DNA from: Victivallales bacterium
GTDB lineage: Bacteria; Verrucomicrobiota; Lentisphaeria; Oligosphaerales; Oligosphaeraceae
Assembly (NCBI GenBank): GCA_017554445.1
Contig: JAFZIJ010000068.1
Location: forward strand, 1 to 46,763
Length of the DNA stretch: 46,763 bases
Direction: 5' to 3'
Position 1 is the stretch's first letter, and each line of letters starts with the position of its first letter. The notes under the pieces are model-generated. The model worked only from the letters and a program-made list of their open reading frames with translations, searched no databases and was not told the DNA's origin. Made by a program: the position numbers and the translations under genes. Positions 24,625 through 34,038 of this stretch are shown here, piece after piece.

Positions 24625-25530
24625 ATGAAAATCCAACTGCTTCTATTCCTGTCGTTGTCAGCCTGTTTGTCTGCTGAGCCGTTGACTGAGCTGAAGCTCC
24701 TGTCCATCGGCAATTCCTATACGGTCAACGCGCATAGCCTGCTGCGGCATATCATTGAAAAACATGGCAAGGCGAAGGCTGTCATCGGCATGGCGCAGAT
24801 CGGCGGTTGTACATTTGAACGCCATTGGAAGGAGCATCTGAAGTCGGAGGAGAAGCCCGAACATAAACCATATAAATACAACGGCAAGCCGATGAGTCTG
24901 CGCGACTATCTGACGGCGGAGAAATGGGATGTCGTGACGATCCAATCGCAGAGTCTCCAGGCCAGCCAGCCAGAGACATGGCAGCCATATTTGGATAATA
25001 TTCTTGGACTTGTGAAGGAACTGGCGCCGCAGGCGAAAATCGTTTTGTATCGCACATGGGCGTATCGTCAGGATCATCATCTGTTCAAAAAGGGCGATGA
25101 TTTTACGGCTGAGAAGATGAACGAGAAGATCGGTCAGGCCTTCGCTGAGCTGTCGAAAAAGCTTGGCGACGCACCGATTATTCCGGCAGGCGACGCTATA
25201 TGGGCCGCCTATCAGGAAGAGCCTGTCAAGCTTGTGCTGCCAGATCCAAACTTTGATTACAAGAATCCTGTCCATCCGAATCTTCCGAATCAGGAAGGTT
25301 CCCTTCATAACGGCTACGGCTGGCATAAGGACAAGAAGAAGCCGGACGAATGGAAGCTCGGCTGCGACGCGAGCCATCTGAATGTCCGCGGGCGGTATTT
25401 AGTCGGTTGCCTGTTTTATGCGTTTCTGTTCAAGCAGGATATCAGCGACTTGAAGTGGGCTCCACGCGGAATCAAAGCGGAGGACGCGGCGTTTTTGCGC
25501 GGAATCGCGCAGAAGTTTGCTAAACCATGA
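24625..25530 (+). CDS. Secreted SGNH-fold hydrolase, DUF4886 type
   Basis: This 301-aa protein has a signal peptide of about 17 residues (MKIQLLLFLSLSACLSAEP); Cys14 could also mark a lipoprotein, but the box is poor. SGNH block I is LLSIGNSYTVN with Ser31; block II is the Gly pair in AQIGGCTFERHW (60-61); block III is VTIQSQS (Gln replacing the usual Asn); the final Asp/His block is CDASHLNVRGRYL near residues 248-258. DUF4886 proteins are found in polysaccharide utilisation clusters and are presumed esterases, possibly deacetylases of glycans. The gene is downstream of the small membrane protein by 11 bases. No substrate can be inferred. Confidence 0.85.
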   Translation: MKIQLLLFLSLSACLSAEPLTELKLLSIGNSYTVNAHSLLRHIIEKHGKAKAVIGMAQIGGCTFERHWKEHLKSEEKPEHKPYKYNGKPMSLRDYLTAEKWDVVTIQSQSLQASQPETWQPYLDNILGLVKELAPQAKIVLYRTWAYRQDHHLFKKGDDFTAEKMNEKIGQAFAELSKKLGDAPIIPAGDAIWAAYQEEPVKLVLPDPNFDYKNPVHPNLPNQEGSLHNGYGWHKDKKKPDEWKLGCDASHLNVRGRYLVGCLFYAFLFKQDISDLKWAPRGIKAEDAAFLRGIAQKFAKP

Positions 25531-25546
25531 TGCCGCTACGCGGCGC

Positions 25547-25627
25547 TTATAGCTAATGGCCAATGGCTAATGGCTATGGAAAAATTTAAGTCTTTGAGCC
25601 ATAAGCCATAAGCCATAAGCCATAAGC
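25547..25627. repeat. GGCTAATGGC / GCCATAAGCC word repeat in opposed orientation
   Basis: Three to four GGCTAATGGC-type words (25550-25579) face four tandem GCCATAAGCC words (about 25597-25627) across a 17-base A/T-rich loop, between two convergent genes. GGCTTATGGC would pair exactly with the right words, and the left words differ by one base each. A separate perfect hairpin, ACTGCTC and GAGCAGT (25628-25644), abuts the stop of the minus-strand gene. Confidence 0.7.
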
Positions 25628-25644
25628 ACTGCTCTCCGAGCAGT

Positions 25645-27540
25645 TTATCGGTCAATGAATCGATGGAGTTCTTCCTGGATTCCCGTCAGCTGATCGGCAA
25701 AGCGAGAAATGAATGAATCGTCCTCCTTTTCCGTGCAAGGCGAATCGTCGCGATGCTTTAAATCGTTGTTTCTGAAGGCGCTTTGCATGCTCATCGGAAC
25801 CATGAACTTGTAATCGTGGTTGACAAGCACAGCGATTTTCCAGCCGCAGACTAAGAAAAACTGTCGATTGTAGTCCGTCATGAGATCATGGCCGATGCAA
25901 TAGTCTGCCGCATCTGTTTCGACACCAAGAAATGGAGCGAGCGTGGGGACGATGTCCGTATGATGCGTCATCTTCTCGCAGACGGAAGGCGTTGCTCCTG
26001 GAAGTTTTATAACAAGCGGAATGCGAATCTGCTCTTCGCTGAACGTCGAATTATGCCCCAGACGGCCTTTTTCGAAGAATTCCTCTCCGTGGTCGCCAGT
26101 GAAAACGACGATTGTGTTGTCACGAAGCTCCGGATCAGAATCGAGCATGGCGACGACTTTCGCAAACAACATGTCCAGATAGTGTGCCGCGTTGCAGTCG
26201 CGGTTGTAGAGCTGCCGGGCATCCTTCGCGGAAACAGTCGTGTAGTTGATTTTTTGCATGTAGTCTTCCCTGATGACGGCGCTTTCCGGGAAGGTATAGG
26301 GGGCGTGGGTGGATTCGAAGAATCCAAACGTGAAGAACGGCCGCGACCTGTCTCTGTTTTTGACAAACGCAAGCAAGTCGTCTATAAGTTTTTCATCCTT
26401 CTGCCAAGGCGTTTTCGCATCGACTTCCACGAGAACATCTTGAGGGAGGGCGGCAAAAATCGTCTTGTCGAATTCGGGATAGGTGAAATCGGCGGATGTC
26501 TGGCAGAGGAACTGGTAGTCGTCCTCCAGTAGCCAGTCGATGAAGACTGGACCGCGTCGCTGGTTCATGAAGACATCCCAATTGAGGCCATAGAGGCCGT
26601 AGAACATGGAGAACATGGCGGGGCGTGTCCCGTGCCCACCGCTGTAGTGGTTTTCGAAACGAGCCGCCGTCTGCGAATATTTCCATGTTTCGGGCATGAT
26701 GTCCTCTTTTAGAAAATCCGCACGGAGCGATTCGGCGACAAGCCAGATAATGTTATATTTGCGGCGGTTTGGATTTCTGACGATGTCGTTTCGCGGATAT
26801 TTCAGGGAGGCTTTTTCGCTTTTGGCGTCTGCAAAGGCGAGTATTTGCTTGCGGTCTGGCTCCTTGAAGCCTAGTCGTCTGAGCATTTTCCGCATACGAA
26901 CCGTGACGATGTAGGGAAGGGCGTCCTGTTGCGCGAGAATCTCCGTGTCCGCAAAGAAATCGGCATATCCTGTGCAAAGCATTGAATAGGTGAATGCGAC
27001 AGCCCAGATAACCGACAATGTTACCAGAATGGATGGACGGCAGATTTTCGCGCAGATGGCGTCCATTTTCGCGACATGGAAGCATAAATATCCAATTGCC
27101 AAACAGATGGCATAGATGACGGTGATCAGGAGGATGGCCGGAACCAGCGTGGCGCTGTCCAGCCCCATGGAACGGAATCCGCCGCGTGTGCATAACAGGT
27201 TGATGACAAGGCCGTTGATATGATAGCCGTAGCGATAGAGAATTCCTGCGTCGATCATGGAAATGACCAGTGTGGTTCCGCCTGCGAAGGCGCTCAGGCA
27301 GGCCCATGCCATCGCAATGCATTTCGATTTACACCATATCAGAGGAAGAAGCAAAAGGAGTGCGGGGAGCATGTAAAGGGCGGAATAAGCGATGGCCGAA
27401 CTGGCCAGAAAGAAAAAGCCGCGGACCGACTTGACATCTGGCCCAAATTGCGCAAACCAGCTGGTCATGCATAGCGAAAGAAGACATAATGACAGGAAAA
27501 AGATGGCCGCTTTTCGCAGCCTGTTTGGTTGAAAGGCCAT
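25645..27540 (-). CDS. Five-TM sulfatase/alkaline-phosphatase-fold membrane protein (PbgA/LtaS-like)
   Basis: This 631-aa protein starts at 27540, with AGGATCC upstream; an upstream ATG at 27591 has no ribosome site. Five hydrophobic helices lie at about residues 11-28, 44-68, 76-97, 131-155 and 170-190, followed by a periplasmic sulfatase-fold domain from about 260. Metal and nucleophile motifs: AESLRADF (Glu270), GGHGTRPAMFS (Thr305 as the likely nucleophile, so not a Cys-type sulfatase) and FTGDHGEEF. This architecture is shared by LtaS-type phosphoglycerol or phosphoethanolamine transferases and by YejM/PbgA, which has five TMs and regulates LPS. It therefore probably works on envelope lipids or LPS and not on sulfated glycans. 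Confidence 0.8.
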   Translation of the reverse strand: MAFQPNRLRKAAIFFLSLCLLSLCMTSWFAQFGPDVKSVRGFFFLASSAIAYSALYMLPALLLLLPLIWCKSKCIAMAWACLSAFAGGTTLVISMIDAGILYRYGYHINGLVINLLCTRGGFRSMGLDSATLVPAILLITVIYAICLAIGYLCFHVAKMDAICAKICRPSILVTLSVIWAVAFTYSMLCTGYADFFADTEILAQQDALPYIVTVRMRKMLRRLGFKEPDRKQILAFADAKSEKASLKYPRNDIVRNPNRRKYNIIWLVAESLRADFLKEDIMPETWKYSQTAARFENHYSGGHGTRPAMFSMFYGLYGLNWDVFMNQRRGPVFIDWLLEDDYQFLCQTSADFTYPEFDKTIFAALPQDVLVEVDAKTPWQKDEKLIDDLLAFVKNRDRSRPFFTFGFFESTHAPYTFPESAVIREDYMQKINYTTVSAKDARQLYNRDCNAAHYLDMLFAKVVAMLDSDPELRDNTIVVFTGDHGEEFFEKGRLGHNSTFSEEQIRIPLVIKLPGATPSVCEKMTHHTDIVPTLAPFLGVETDAADYCIGHDLMTDYNRQFFLVCGWKIAVLVNHDYKFMVPMSMQSAFRNNDLKHRDDSPCTEKEDDSFISRFADQLTGIQEELHRFIDR

Positions 27541-27735
27541 GATGGATCCTAATCTGAATGATAGTGGTCGTCTTGTAACAAAGACAGACAATCACTATAT
27601 TATAAAGTTGCCCATCGTAAAGTTCATTTCGATTAAAAATCAATTAATGACTCAAGAAACAGATGAAAATTACGAAAAATGTGATAAAGTGAGTTGAAAA
27701 CAAGCCAGACATGTTCTGATAATAATGGAATAACT

Positions 27736-28422
27736 ATGAAGCTGCTCGTTGTTGAAGACAATCAGAAGATCGTGAATTTCCTCAAGAAGGGACTGACGGA
27801 GGAAGGCTTTATCGTCGATACCTGCATGGACGGGAATGAAGGTTTCGCGTTTGCGAGCACAGGGGCATACGATGTCATTGTGCTCGACATTATGTTGCCC
27901 GGCATGGACGGTCTGGAAATCACGAAAGAGTTGAGGAAAAAGGAGATCGCCACGCCGATCCTGTTGCTGACGGCGTTGGACCAGCTGGAAGACAAGGTGA
28001 AAGGGCTTGAGGCTGGTGCGGACGACTATCTGCCGAAGCCGTTTGCGTTCGCAGAGCTAGTGGCCCGCGTTCGTGCGTTGTCACGCCGCAGCCAGAAGCT
28101 GACGGAACTGACGCATTTCACGTATCACGATTTGGAAGTCGATGTCCAATTGCATCAGGCAAAACGGAAAGGCCAGATTCTGGATTTGACGGCGCGTGAA
28201 TTCGCGTTGCTGTTGCTGTTCATGCAGAGTCCCGAACGTCTCATCACCCGCACGGCTATTCTCGAACAAGTGTGGGAGATGAATTTCGATCCGGGCACGA
28301 ACATTCTGGACGTCCATATGAGCCACCTGCGCAAGAAGTTGGACGACGGCCACAAAATCAAGATGTTGCAGACCATTCGCGGCATTGGCTACATGCTGAA
28401 GGCCGTGGAAGATAAGGATTAG
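27736..28422 (+). CDS. OmpR/PhoB-family response regulator, orphan
   Basis: This 228-aa protein has a receiver domain at 1-118 with the acidic pair Glu7/Asp8, phospho-acceptor Asp51 in VIVLDIMLPGMDG, Thr79 and Lys101 in YLPKPF. A winged-helix DNA-binding domain follows at about 128-222 (LDLTAREFALLLLFM, then VDVHMSHLRKKLD-like DVHMSHLRKKLDDG and IRGIGYML). The start MKLLVVEDN at 27736 is used because the longer frame adds no receiver sequence. No histidine kinase is adjacent on either side, which is unusual for this subfamily; its partner must be encoded elsewhere. It is divergent from the sulfatase-fold gene. Confidence 0.93.
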   Translation: MKLLVVEDNQKIVNFLKKGLTEEGFIVDTCMDGNEGFAFASTGAYDVIVLDIMLPGMDGLEITKELRKKEIATPILLLTALDQLEDKVKGLEAGADDYLPKPFAFAELVARVRALSRRSQKLTELTHFTYHDLEVDVQLHQAKRKGQILDLTAREFALLLLFMQSPERLITRTAILEQVWEMNFDPGTNILDVHMSHLRKKLDDGHKIKMLQTIRGIGYMLKAVEDKD

Positions 28423-28442
28423 AACGCATTGAAGGGGTAATT

Positions 28443-29021
28443 CTAGGCGTTCATAATGGACGGCGTGGCGAGGAGTTCGTCCGCCGTCGTCGCCGTGAAA
28501 AGAACGGCGTTCCAACCATTTCGGATGCCGCCTTTGATATTGCAGAGGCGGTCGTCCAGATACAAGTCTGGCTTGCCATAGCGTTCTTCAAAAGCTTTGA
28601 ACATGGCGTCGTCTGGTTTTTCCGCTCCGACGTCGCAGCTGTAGATGGCGTCCGGAATCCGTTTCGAGTAGGAGAGAATGTCGCGCAAGCCTTCGATATG
28701 CCACGGTTGCGTGTCCGAGAAGAAGACGATATGCCAGCCGCGCTCCCAAAGCGCCTCCAGAAGGCGCGTCGTCTTAAGATCTTCCGTATCAAGGAATTTC
28801 ATCCATGCGTCATGGACTTGGGCGAGCGTCATATGCTGTCCGGCGACGGCCTGCAGGTCTTTCCCGAACTGCCAGGAACCGATTTTGCCGATGGAATATT
28901 CGTGATAGGCCGTGTACCATTCAAGCGGCAGGTGGGCCGGATCCAGTTTCATGGACTGAAAGACGCGTTCAGGCGTCAGCCGAAGGCAGACGCCGCCGAT
29001 ATCGAGGGCGAGCAATTTCAT
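28443..29021 (-). CDS. HAD-superfamily hydrolase (haloacid dehalogenase-like phosphatase)
   Basis: This 192-aa cytoplasmic protein has motif I LALDIGGVCL with nucleophile Asp7 (the second Asp is Gly, as in FDLGGVL-type HADs), motif II VFFSDTQ, motif III Lys in GAEKPDDAMF, and motif IV LYLDDRLCNIKGG. A helical cap lies at about 17-85. It fits the subfamily of sugar-phosphate or nucleotide phosphatases such as YihX (alpha-glucose-1-phosphatase-like), though the substrate cannot be read. It is convergent with the response regulator, 20 bases apart. Its promoter region holds GGGACTAAAGGG words (29033-29069), and no clear ribosome site is seen. Confidence 0.85.
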   Translation of the reverse strand: MKLLALDIGGVCLRLTPERVFQSMKLDPAHLPLEWYTAYHEYSIGKIGSWQFGKDLQAVAGQHMTLAQVHDAWMKFLDTEDLKTTRLLEALWERGWHIVFFSDTQPWHIEGLRDILSYSKRIPDAIYSCDVGAEKPDDAMFKAFEERYGKPDLYLDDRLCNIKGGIRNGWNAVLFTATTADELLATPSIMNA

Positions 29022-29032
29022 AATGGAAAGGG

Positions 29033-29069
29033 ACTAAAGGGATATGCGGGACTAAAGGGACGTAAAGCG
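29033..29069. repeat. GGGACTAAAGGG-word repeat in a divergent promoter region
   Basis: Two GGGACTAAAGGGA units flank GGGATATGC; they are the same word family as the hairpin at 13072-13147 but with only one arm. Next to it (29082-29112) is a GGCTTTCGGCTTTAAGCTTTATGC word run. Together they fill the gap between the HAD gene and the GH95 gene. Confidence 0.65.
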
Positions 29070-29211
29070 GTTGCATTTGCTTTCGGCTTTCGGCTTTAAG
29101 CTTTATGCTTTTTTACAGTATTTATTGGTTGAGCAATTTCAAGTTTTAAAAGACGTAGTATTGTATGGGAGTGTGATTTTTCAACCAACCTCCAAGACAA
29201 GGCGCATTCAC

Positions 29212-31560
29212 ATGGAAAAAACGAGTTTCAGAGGCTTTGAACTGCATTACACGTCTCCGGCGGCCTATTGGGAGGCCGCCATGCCGCTTGGCAACGGTCG
29301 ATTGGGAGCCATGCATTTCGGCGGCGTGAAGGAAGACTATTTCGATTTGAATGAAGACACGCTGTGGTCCGGCATGCCCGAATATCAATTCCCAGACGAT
29401 GGTCCAGAGACAATCCGTCAAGCCCGTGAATTGATCAATGCCGGCAAGCCAATTGAAGCCGATAGGTTGATTGAGAAGAAGTTATTGACCTATGACAGCC
29501 AGACATACATGCTCGCCGGCGCGTTGCGGTTGCGTTTTGCTGGAGCCGCTGAAGGAAAGTCGTATTACCGTGAATTGGATTTGAAACGCGCCATTTCGAC
29601 AGTTTGCTATACACAGGACGATGTTTCGTTTGTGCGGGAGGCGTTCGTCTCGCATCCGCAACAGGTTATGGCCGTCCGTCTGACGGCCAGCCAACCAGGC
29701 CATTGTTTTGTGCAGGCCATGCTGGAATCACAGATGCAAGGCCAGTTGGCCGTCGATGGCGGCGATTTGGTTTTCGATGGCGCATGCCCGGCCTACAACC
29801 GTCGTGGACGGATCGATTGGAAGGACGCACAAGGCCGTACGGGAGTGCTTTATCAAATCCGTATGAGAATGATCGCGGACGGCGGAACGCTGGCGGTATC
29901 CGTTGAAAACGGCTTGGATGTCAAAAACGCGAACAGCGTATTGCTGCTCCTTTCCATCCGCTCCAATTTCATTGATTACAAGACGATGCCCGGCAGCAAT
30001 GGAATCAAACCTAATGAATTGACCAAGAGAGACTTGGATGCCGCAACCGCTTTGGGATACGACGAACTGATGAAGCGCCATCTGGCCGACTATCAGTCTC
30101 TCTTTGAGCGTTCTCTGTTGAATCTGCCGGGCAATGCGGATGATGCGTTGCCGACCATCGACCGCCTCCGCCAGTGCTCCAAGACTGGAAAGCTCTCTCC
30201 TGCATTGGTCGGTTTGCTTTACCATTTTGGTCGCTATCTGCTGATTTCCTGCAGTCGTCCAGGCACGCAAGCCGCCAATTTGCAAGGCATTTGGAACCGC
30301 CAATTGCAGCCGCCATGGGCTTGCAATTACACGACGAACATCAATTTGGAGATGAACTACTGGCCGGCGGAAACGACCAATCTGTCCGAACTTGCGGAAC
30401 CGATCCTATCGTTTGCAAATGATATTTCGGAGAAGGGCGCCATAGGAGCGAAAAAGGTTTTCGGCGCGAAAGGCTGGTGCTTCTACCACAACAGCGACAT
30501 CTGGCGGTATGCGTCACTGGCCAGCGGGCAGACCCGCTGGGGCTACTTCCCGCTGTGCGGCCTGTGGGTGGCGCAGCATGTCATGGAACATTACCGCTTC
30601 ACGCAAGACATCGACTTCCTGAAGGCGAATTATCCGATTCTGAAAGGCTGCGTGGAATTCCTTCTGGACTATGTCGTTCCAGACGGCGACGGAAAGGTCG
30701 CCATCATGCCATCGACATCGCCCGAACACGCCTACCATCTGCCCGGTGTGGACGGCGTCGTTTTCAGCTGCAAGAATTCCGGCATCGACGTCACGATGGC
30801 TCGCGAAGCAGTGAAAAATGTCATTGAAAGCGCGGCTGTACTGAAAATTGATGATGATTTCGCGGCGAAAGCGAAGGACCTTCTTGCGAAACTGCCGTTG
30901 CCGCCGATTGGTTCGGAAGGACAGTTATTGGAATTCGGCGCGGATGTGGCGGATGAAGACATCCACCATCGCCATCTGTCCCACATGTACGGTGTCTATC
31001 CAGGCGCTGAATTCACGCAAGACGTTCATCCTGAATTGTATGAGGCGACGAAAAAGTCTCTGCTCCGCCGTGGCGACATGTCCACTGGCTGGGCCATGGG
31101 ATGGCGTGCCGCCCTGTGGGCACGTTTCCATGACGGCGATCATGTCTGCCGTGTCCTGCTGAATCTGCTGAGTCTCGTCGAACCGGACAATCCGAACAAC
31201 CGCAATCACGGCGGTGTTTATGCGAATCTGTTTGACGCGCATCCGCCGTTCCAGATCGACGGCAATTTCGGTGCGGCGGCGGCCATTGCGGAAATGCTGT
31301 TGCAGAGCCATCGCAAATCCGCTGACGGCAAGCCGTTACTGGATATACTGCCGGCGTTGCCGACGGATTGGACGAACGGTTCCATCACGGGACTTCGCGC
31401 ACGTGGTGCCGTGACGGTCGATTTGGACTGGGCGAATGGAAAGCTCACGAAATGCCGCTTCAAGGCGGACAAGCCATGCGCTTTCGAAGTCGCGCTGCCA
31501 GACGGCCGCCGTCAGGCGGTGTCGCTCGCCGCAGGGGAGAGTGTAGAGATAAATGCTTAA
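29212..31560 (+). CDS. GH95 alpha-L-fucosidase/galactosidase
   Basis: This 782-aa protein starts at 29212 ([17 protein letters not shown]), with AAGG upstream; the longer frame from 29071 is intergenic. There is no signal peptide. GH95 signatures: [16 protein letters not shown] near residue 23, NEDTLWSG, the Asn pair N376/N378 in [12 protein letters not shown], acid Glu505 in PSTSPEHAY, and Asp683 in [10 protein letters not shown], matching the inverting-mechanism residues known from Bifidobacterium AfcA. The enzyme removes alpha-1,2-linked L-fucose (some members L-galactose) from host mucin or plant xyloglucan and pectin. It stands alone between divergent and convergent neighbours. The stop lies in a GCTTAATGTTTAATGC word repeat. 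Confidence 0.93.
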   Translation: MEKTSFRGFELHYTSPAAYWEAAMPLGNGRLGAMHFGGVKEDYFDLNEDTLWSGMPEYQFPDDGPETIRQARELINAGKPIEADRLIEKKLLTYDSQTYMLAGALRLRFAGAAEGKSYYRELDLKRAISTVCYTQDDVSFVREAFVSHPQQVMAVRLTASQPGHCFVQAMLESQMQGQLAVDGGDLVFDGACPAYNRRGRIDWKDAQGRTGVLYQIRMRMIADGGTLAVSVENGLDVKNANSVLLLLSIRSNFIDYKTMPGSNGIKPNELTKRDLDAATALGYDELMKRHLADYQSLFERSLLNLPGNADDALPTIDRLRQCSKTGKLSPALVGLLYHFGRYLLISCSRPGTQAANLQGIWNRQLQPPWACNYTTNINLEMNYWPAETTNLSELAEPILSFANDISEKGAIGAKKVFGAKGWCFYHNSDIWRYASLASGQTRWGYFPLCGLWVAQHVMEHYRFTQDIDFLKANYPILKGCVEFLLDYVVPDGDGKVAIMPSTSPEHAYHLPGVDGVVFSCKNSGIDVTMAREAVKNVIESAAVLKIDDDFAAKAKDLLAKLPLPPIGSEGQLLEFGADVADEDIHHRHLSHMYGVYPGAEFTQDVHPELYEATKKSLLRRGDMSTGWAMGWRAALWARFHDGDHVCRVLLNLLSLVEPDNPNNRNHGGVYANLFDAHPPFQIDGNFGAAAAIAEMLLQSHRKSADGKPLLDILPALPTDWTNGSITGLRARGAVTVDLDWANGKLTKCRFKADKPCAFEVALPDGRRQAVSLAAGESVEINA

Positions 31561-31615
31561 TGTTTAATGCTTAATACAACTAGGCCCCTAGAGTTTTAGA
31601 ATTCTAGGAGCCTAG
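31552..31615. repeat. TTTAATGCTTAATGC words and a CTAGG hairpin
   Basis: ATGCTTAATGTTTAATGCTT (31554-31573) begins inside the last codons of the GH95 gene and contains its TAA stop. It is followed by CTAGGCCCCTAGA (31580-31592) and TCTAGGAGCCTAG (31603-31615), which pair at 12 of 13 positions around a ten-base loop. The element lies between two convergent genes. Confidence 0.75.
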
Positions 31616-31660
31616 AAATGGTTTGTATTTGCTTTAAGCTTTGAGCTCTGCCGAAGGCGG

Positions 31661-32911
31661 TTAGTACGTCTTCTTGATGCGGAAATTGTTGAAGATGACA
31701 TTTTCCGCATGCTTGAAGTTCAGCGTGTCCTTTTCGTATTCGGGATGGCCGTCAACGGGACGCATTTCCAAAACGAAATCCGTGAACTCAATGTCGCTCA
31801 CATGATGTTCGGGCAACGCCTTGATGATCGGATAACGGCCGCAGATCGCGTGAACGCCACGCAGGGAGATGTCGCGAACGTAATCAACGGCTTCGTTGTC
31901 CGTCAGATTGACGCCGAAAACATAGAGGCGCGTCTGCGCTTCGATATTGCAGAAGAGCATGTTCTCGACGGCGAACGGCTTGACTTCGGGATAGGGCGTG
32001 GGGGTGTCCTCATAGCGCGGTGGATCACGCTGGTCTTGACCGAGAGGCTTGATGCGCGGCGACGTCACGTCGATGCCGATCCGGCTGTCACGGATGACGA
32101 GATTGCTGAACGTGCAGTTGCGCATGAGATAATCGTGTGTCCAGCCTATGCGGATGCAGTCGCAAGAGCTTTGCAAGACGCAATTTGTGACGGTGATATT
32201 TTCGCAGGCCTTCGGCTCGTCGAACTGCTCCTGCATGCTGCGGACGATGATGCAGTCGTCGCCGTTCGTGAGATTGCAGTCGCTGACGACGACATTGCGG
32301 CAGGATCCGAGATGGATGCCGTCGCTGTTCGGCATGCGGAGATCGGCCTTCATCGTGACGCCGCGAACGAGAACGTCTTCGCAATCGAGGAACCACGTGA
32401 ACCAGCCAGCGGTATCGACAAGCGTAAGATCTTCAAGGCGAACATCTTTGCAGCTGACGAAGAAGAGGCTGCGGCCCGGAATCAACTGATCGTGTTTCCG
32501 TTTCCAATGGCCTTCGAAAGGCTTGAGATTTTCATCGACGTGGACGAAGCAGAGGCCCTGGAAATCGATTTTGCCCTGTCCGCAGATGCAGACATGGGAG
32601 ATTCCTTCACCGTACATGACGTAGCGTTTGTTGTTACGAAGTGCGTAACCGACTTTCCAGTAAGGATTTGGCTGGACTTCCGGATACAGTTCGGGATTCG
32701 TTCCCGCGAGAAGGACGGCATCCCATGCGATTTCCAGGCGGACGTCGTTTTTCAATCGCAGCGGATAGAAGAGATATTTGCCGGAAGCGACGAGAACCGT
32801 ACCGCCACCGTCGGCTGAGCATGTGTCGATGGCCTTCTGTAGGGCTTCCGTGCAGTTGAAGACACCGTCGCCGACGGCGCCGAAATCGCGGATGTCGTAA
32901 ACTTTTTCCAT
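31661..32911 (-). CDS. GH28-like (polygalacturonase family) right-handed beta-helix protein
   Basis: This 416-aa protein starts at 32911, placed by AAAGGA seven bases upstream, and has no signal peptide. The N-terminal YDIRDFGAVGDGVFNCTEALQ is the pectate-lyase/GH28 entry motif. Catalytic positions: Asp197 in MPNSDGIHL and Asp218-Asp219 in NGDDCIIV match the family's NTD and GDD acids. The third conserved motif, usually Gly-His-Gly, reads QSSCDCIRIG (about 247-256), so the family His is missing; Arg254 may stand in the RIK position. GH28 enzymes cut polygalacturonan or rhamnogalacturonan, or release terminal galacturonate or rhamnose. Intracellular location suggests trimming of imported pectin oligosaccharides. 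It is divergent from the oxidoreductase gene. Confidence 0.85.
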   Translation of the reverse strand: MEKVYDIRDFGAVGDGVFNCTEALQKAIDTCSADGGGTVLVASGKYLFYPLRLKNDVRLEIAWDAVLLAGTNPELYPEVQPNPYWKVGYALRNNKRYVMYGEGISHVCICGQGKIDFQGLCFVHVDENLKPFEGHWKRKHDQLIPGRSLFFVSCKDVRLEDLTLVDTAGWFTWFLDCEDVLVRGVTMKADLRMPNSDGIHLGSCRNVVVSDCNLTNGDDCIIVRSMQEQFDEPKACENITVTNCVLQSSCDCIRIGWTHDYLMRNCTFSNLVIRDSRIGIDVTSPRIKPLGQDQRDPPRYEDTPTPYPEVKPFAVENMLFCNIEAQTRLYVFGVNLTDNEAVDYVRDISLRGVHAICGRYPIIKALPEHHVSDIEFTDFVLEMRPVDGHPEYEKDTLNFKHAENVIFNNFRIKKTY

Positions 32912-32918
32912 GTTTTGT

Positions 32919-32924
32919 TCCTTT
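32919..32924 (-). promoter_or_regulatory. Shine-Dalgarno site deciding the GH28-like start
   Basis: AAAGGA on the minus strand lies seven bases before the ATG at 32911. The alternative upstream ATG at 32944 has none. Confidence 0.75.
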
Positions 32925-33021
32925 CGTTGTAATTGCATAAGCAAAGAATGAAAAGCGTGCTAAATTTAGGTGGTTTTTCTTTACATTAATCATAGTCTAT
33001 CAATAATTCAAAGGAACAGCC

Positions 33022-34038
33022 ATGAAAAAACTGAAAGTCGTACAGTTTGGAATCTGCCATGAGCACGCGAACGGGAAATTCATGACATTGCAGAAAATGC
33101 CCGGAACATACGAACTCGTGGGCGTTGTCGATGAAACGTCATGGAGCACGACGCCGCGTTTTGGCGACTATTCGGCCTTGTTCAAAGATGTGCCGCGACT
33201 GACGGAAGAAGAGATGTACAAGATTCCGGATCTGGACGCCGTGTTTGTGGAAGTGCCGAATCTGGACTTGGTTCCAGTTGCGATGCGCGTCATGGAGCAT
33301 GGCCTGCCCATGCATCTGGACAAGCCGGCGGGCACGGATCTCGCCCTCTACAAGAAACTTCTGGACGGCTGCAAGGCGAAGAACCTTCCCTTGCAGATGG
33401 GATACATGTTCCGCGGCAACCCGGTGTTCAAATTCGTCCAGAACATGGTGCGCAACAACGCTTTCGGTGATATCTTCTCCATCGACATGGACATGGACCA
33501 CTGCTACGGCGGCGAAGTTTACCAGGAGTATCTTGCGAAGATGAAAGGCGGCATCATGTTCAATCTCGGCTGCCATCTCATCGACTATATCGTGTCGCTG
33601 CTCGGCGAGCCGACGAAGGTCCATCCTTTCCTGAAAAACACGCCTGAACTGCCTGAAACAACCATCAACAACACGATGGCCGTTCTGGAATATCCGCATG
33701 CGACGGCCTGCATCCGTACATGCAGCCGGAAGGCTTCGGATTCAAGCGAACGCCATCTGCGGCTGGCGGGAACGTGCGGTTGGTGCGAACTGGAGCCGCT
33801 GGAACGTTTCGACGGCAAGCCGCTCGTCTTGCGTTTCTACATCAAAAAGGCGGTCTGCGGATTCCAGCCAGGCCATTACACGATTGAATTCCCGCCGCAG
33901 AAAGACCGCTATATCGTTCAATTGCAGGAATTGGCGGAGATCATCCGCGGCGAGGCCAAGAGCGAATACAGCTATGAGCACGACTACATCGTGCACAAAG
34001 TCTCTCTGGCCGCTTCTGGATACGAAGGATTGTATTAG
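33022..34038 (+). CDS. Gfo/Idh/MocA-family NAD(P)-dependent oxidoreductase
   Basis: This 338-aa cytoplasmic protein has AAGGAA nine bases before the ATG. The N-terminal Rossmann domain (1-125) has a variant nucleotide loop, QFGICHEHANGKF, where GxGxxG is expected. The substrate-binding motif is HLDKPAG (Lys101), equivalent to EKP, and the C-terminal alpha/beta domain has FNLGCHLIDYI with the likely catalytic His185. Such enzymes oxidise or reduce sugars, inositols or sugar derivatives, and in glycan-rich genomes often act on monosaccharide derivatives. The ICHEH N-terminus is seen in uncharacterised PVC and Bacteroidetes members. It is followed by nagB after 189 bases, with tandem hairpins between. 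Confidence 0.88.
   Translation: MKKLKVVQFGICHEHANGKFMTLQKMPGTYELVGVVDETSWSTTPRFGDYSALFKDVPRLTEEEMYKIPDLDAVFVEVPNLDLVPVAMRVMEHGLPMHLDKPAGTDLALYKKLLDGCKAKNLPLQMGYMFRGNPVFKFVQNMVRNNAFGDIFSIDMDMDHCYGGEVYQEYLAKMKGGIMFNLGCHLIDYIVSLLGEPTKVHPFLKNTPELPETTINNTMAVLEYPHATACIRTCSRKASDSSERHLRLAGTCGWCELEPLERFDGKPLVLRFYIKKAVCGFQPGHYTIEFPPQKDRYIVQLQELAEIIRGEAKSEYSYEHDYIVHKVSLAASGYEGLY

Noticed and set aside
25645..27540. Annotation as a glycan sulfatase.
   Set aside because: The nucleophile region has Thr in GGHGTR and lacks the Cys/Ser-x-Pro-x-Arg formylglycine signature; five TM helices point to the LtaS/PbgA type.
31709..32818. A 369-codon plus-strand frame opposite the GH28-like gene.
   Set aside because: The composition is that of an antisense shadow; the minus strand carries the beta-helix motifs and a good ribosome site.
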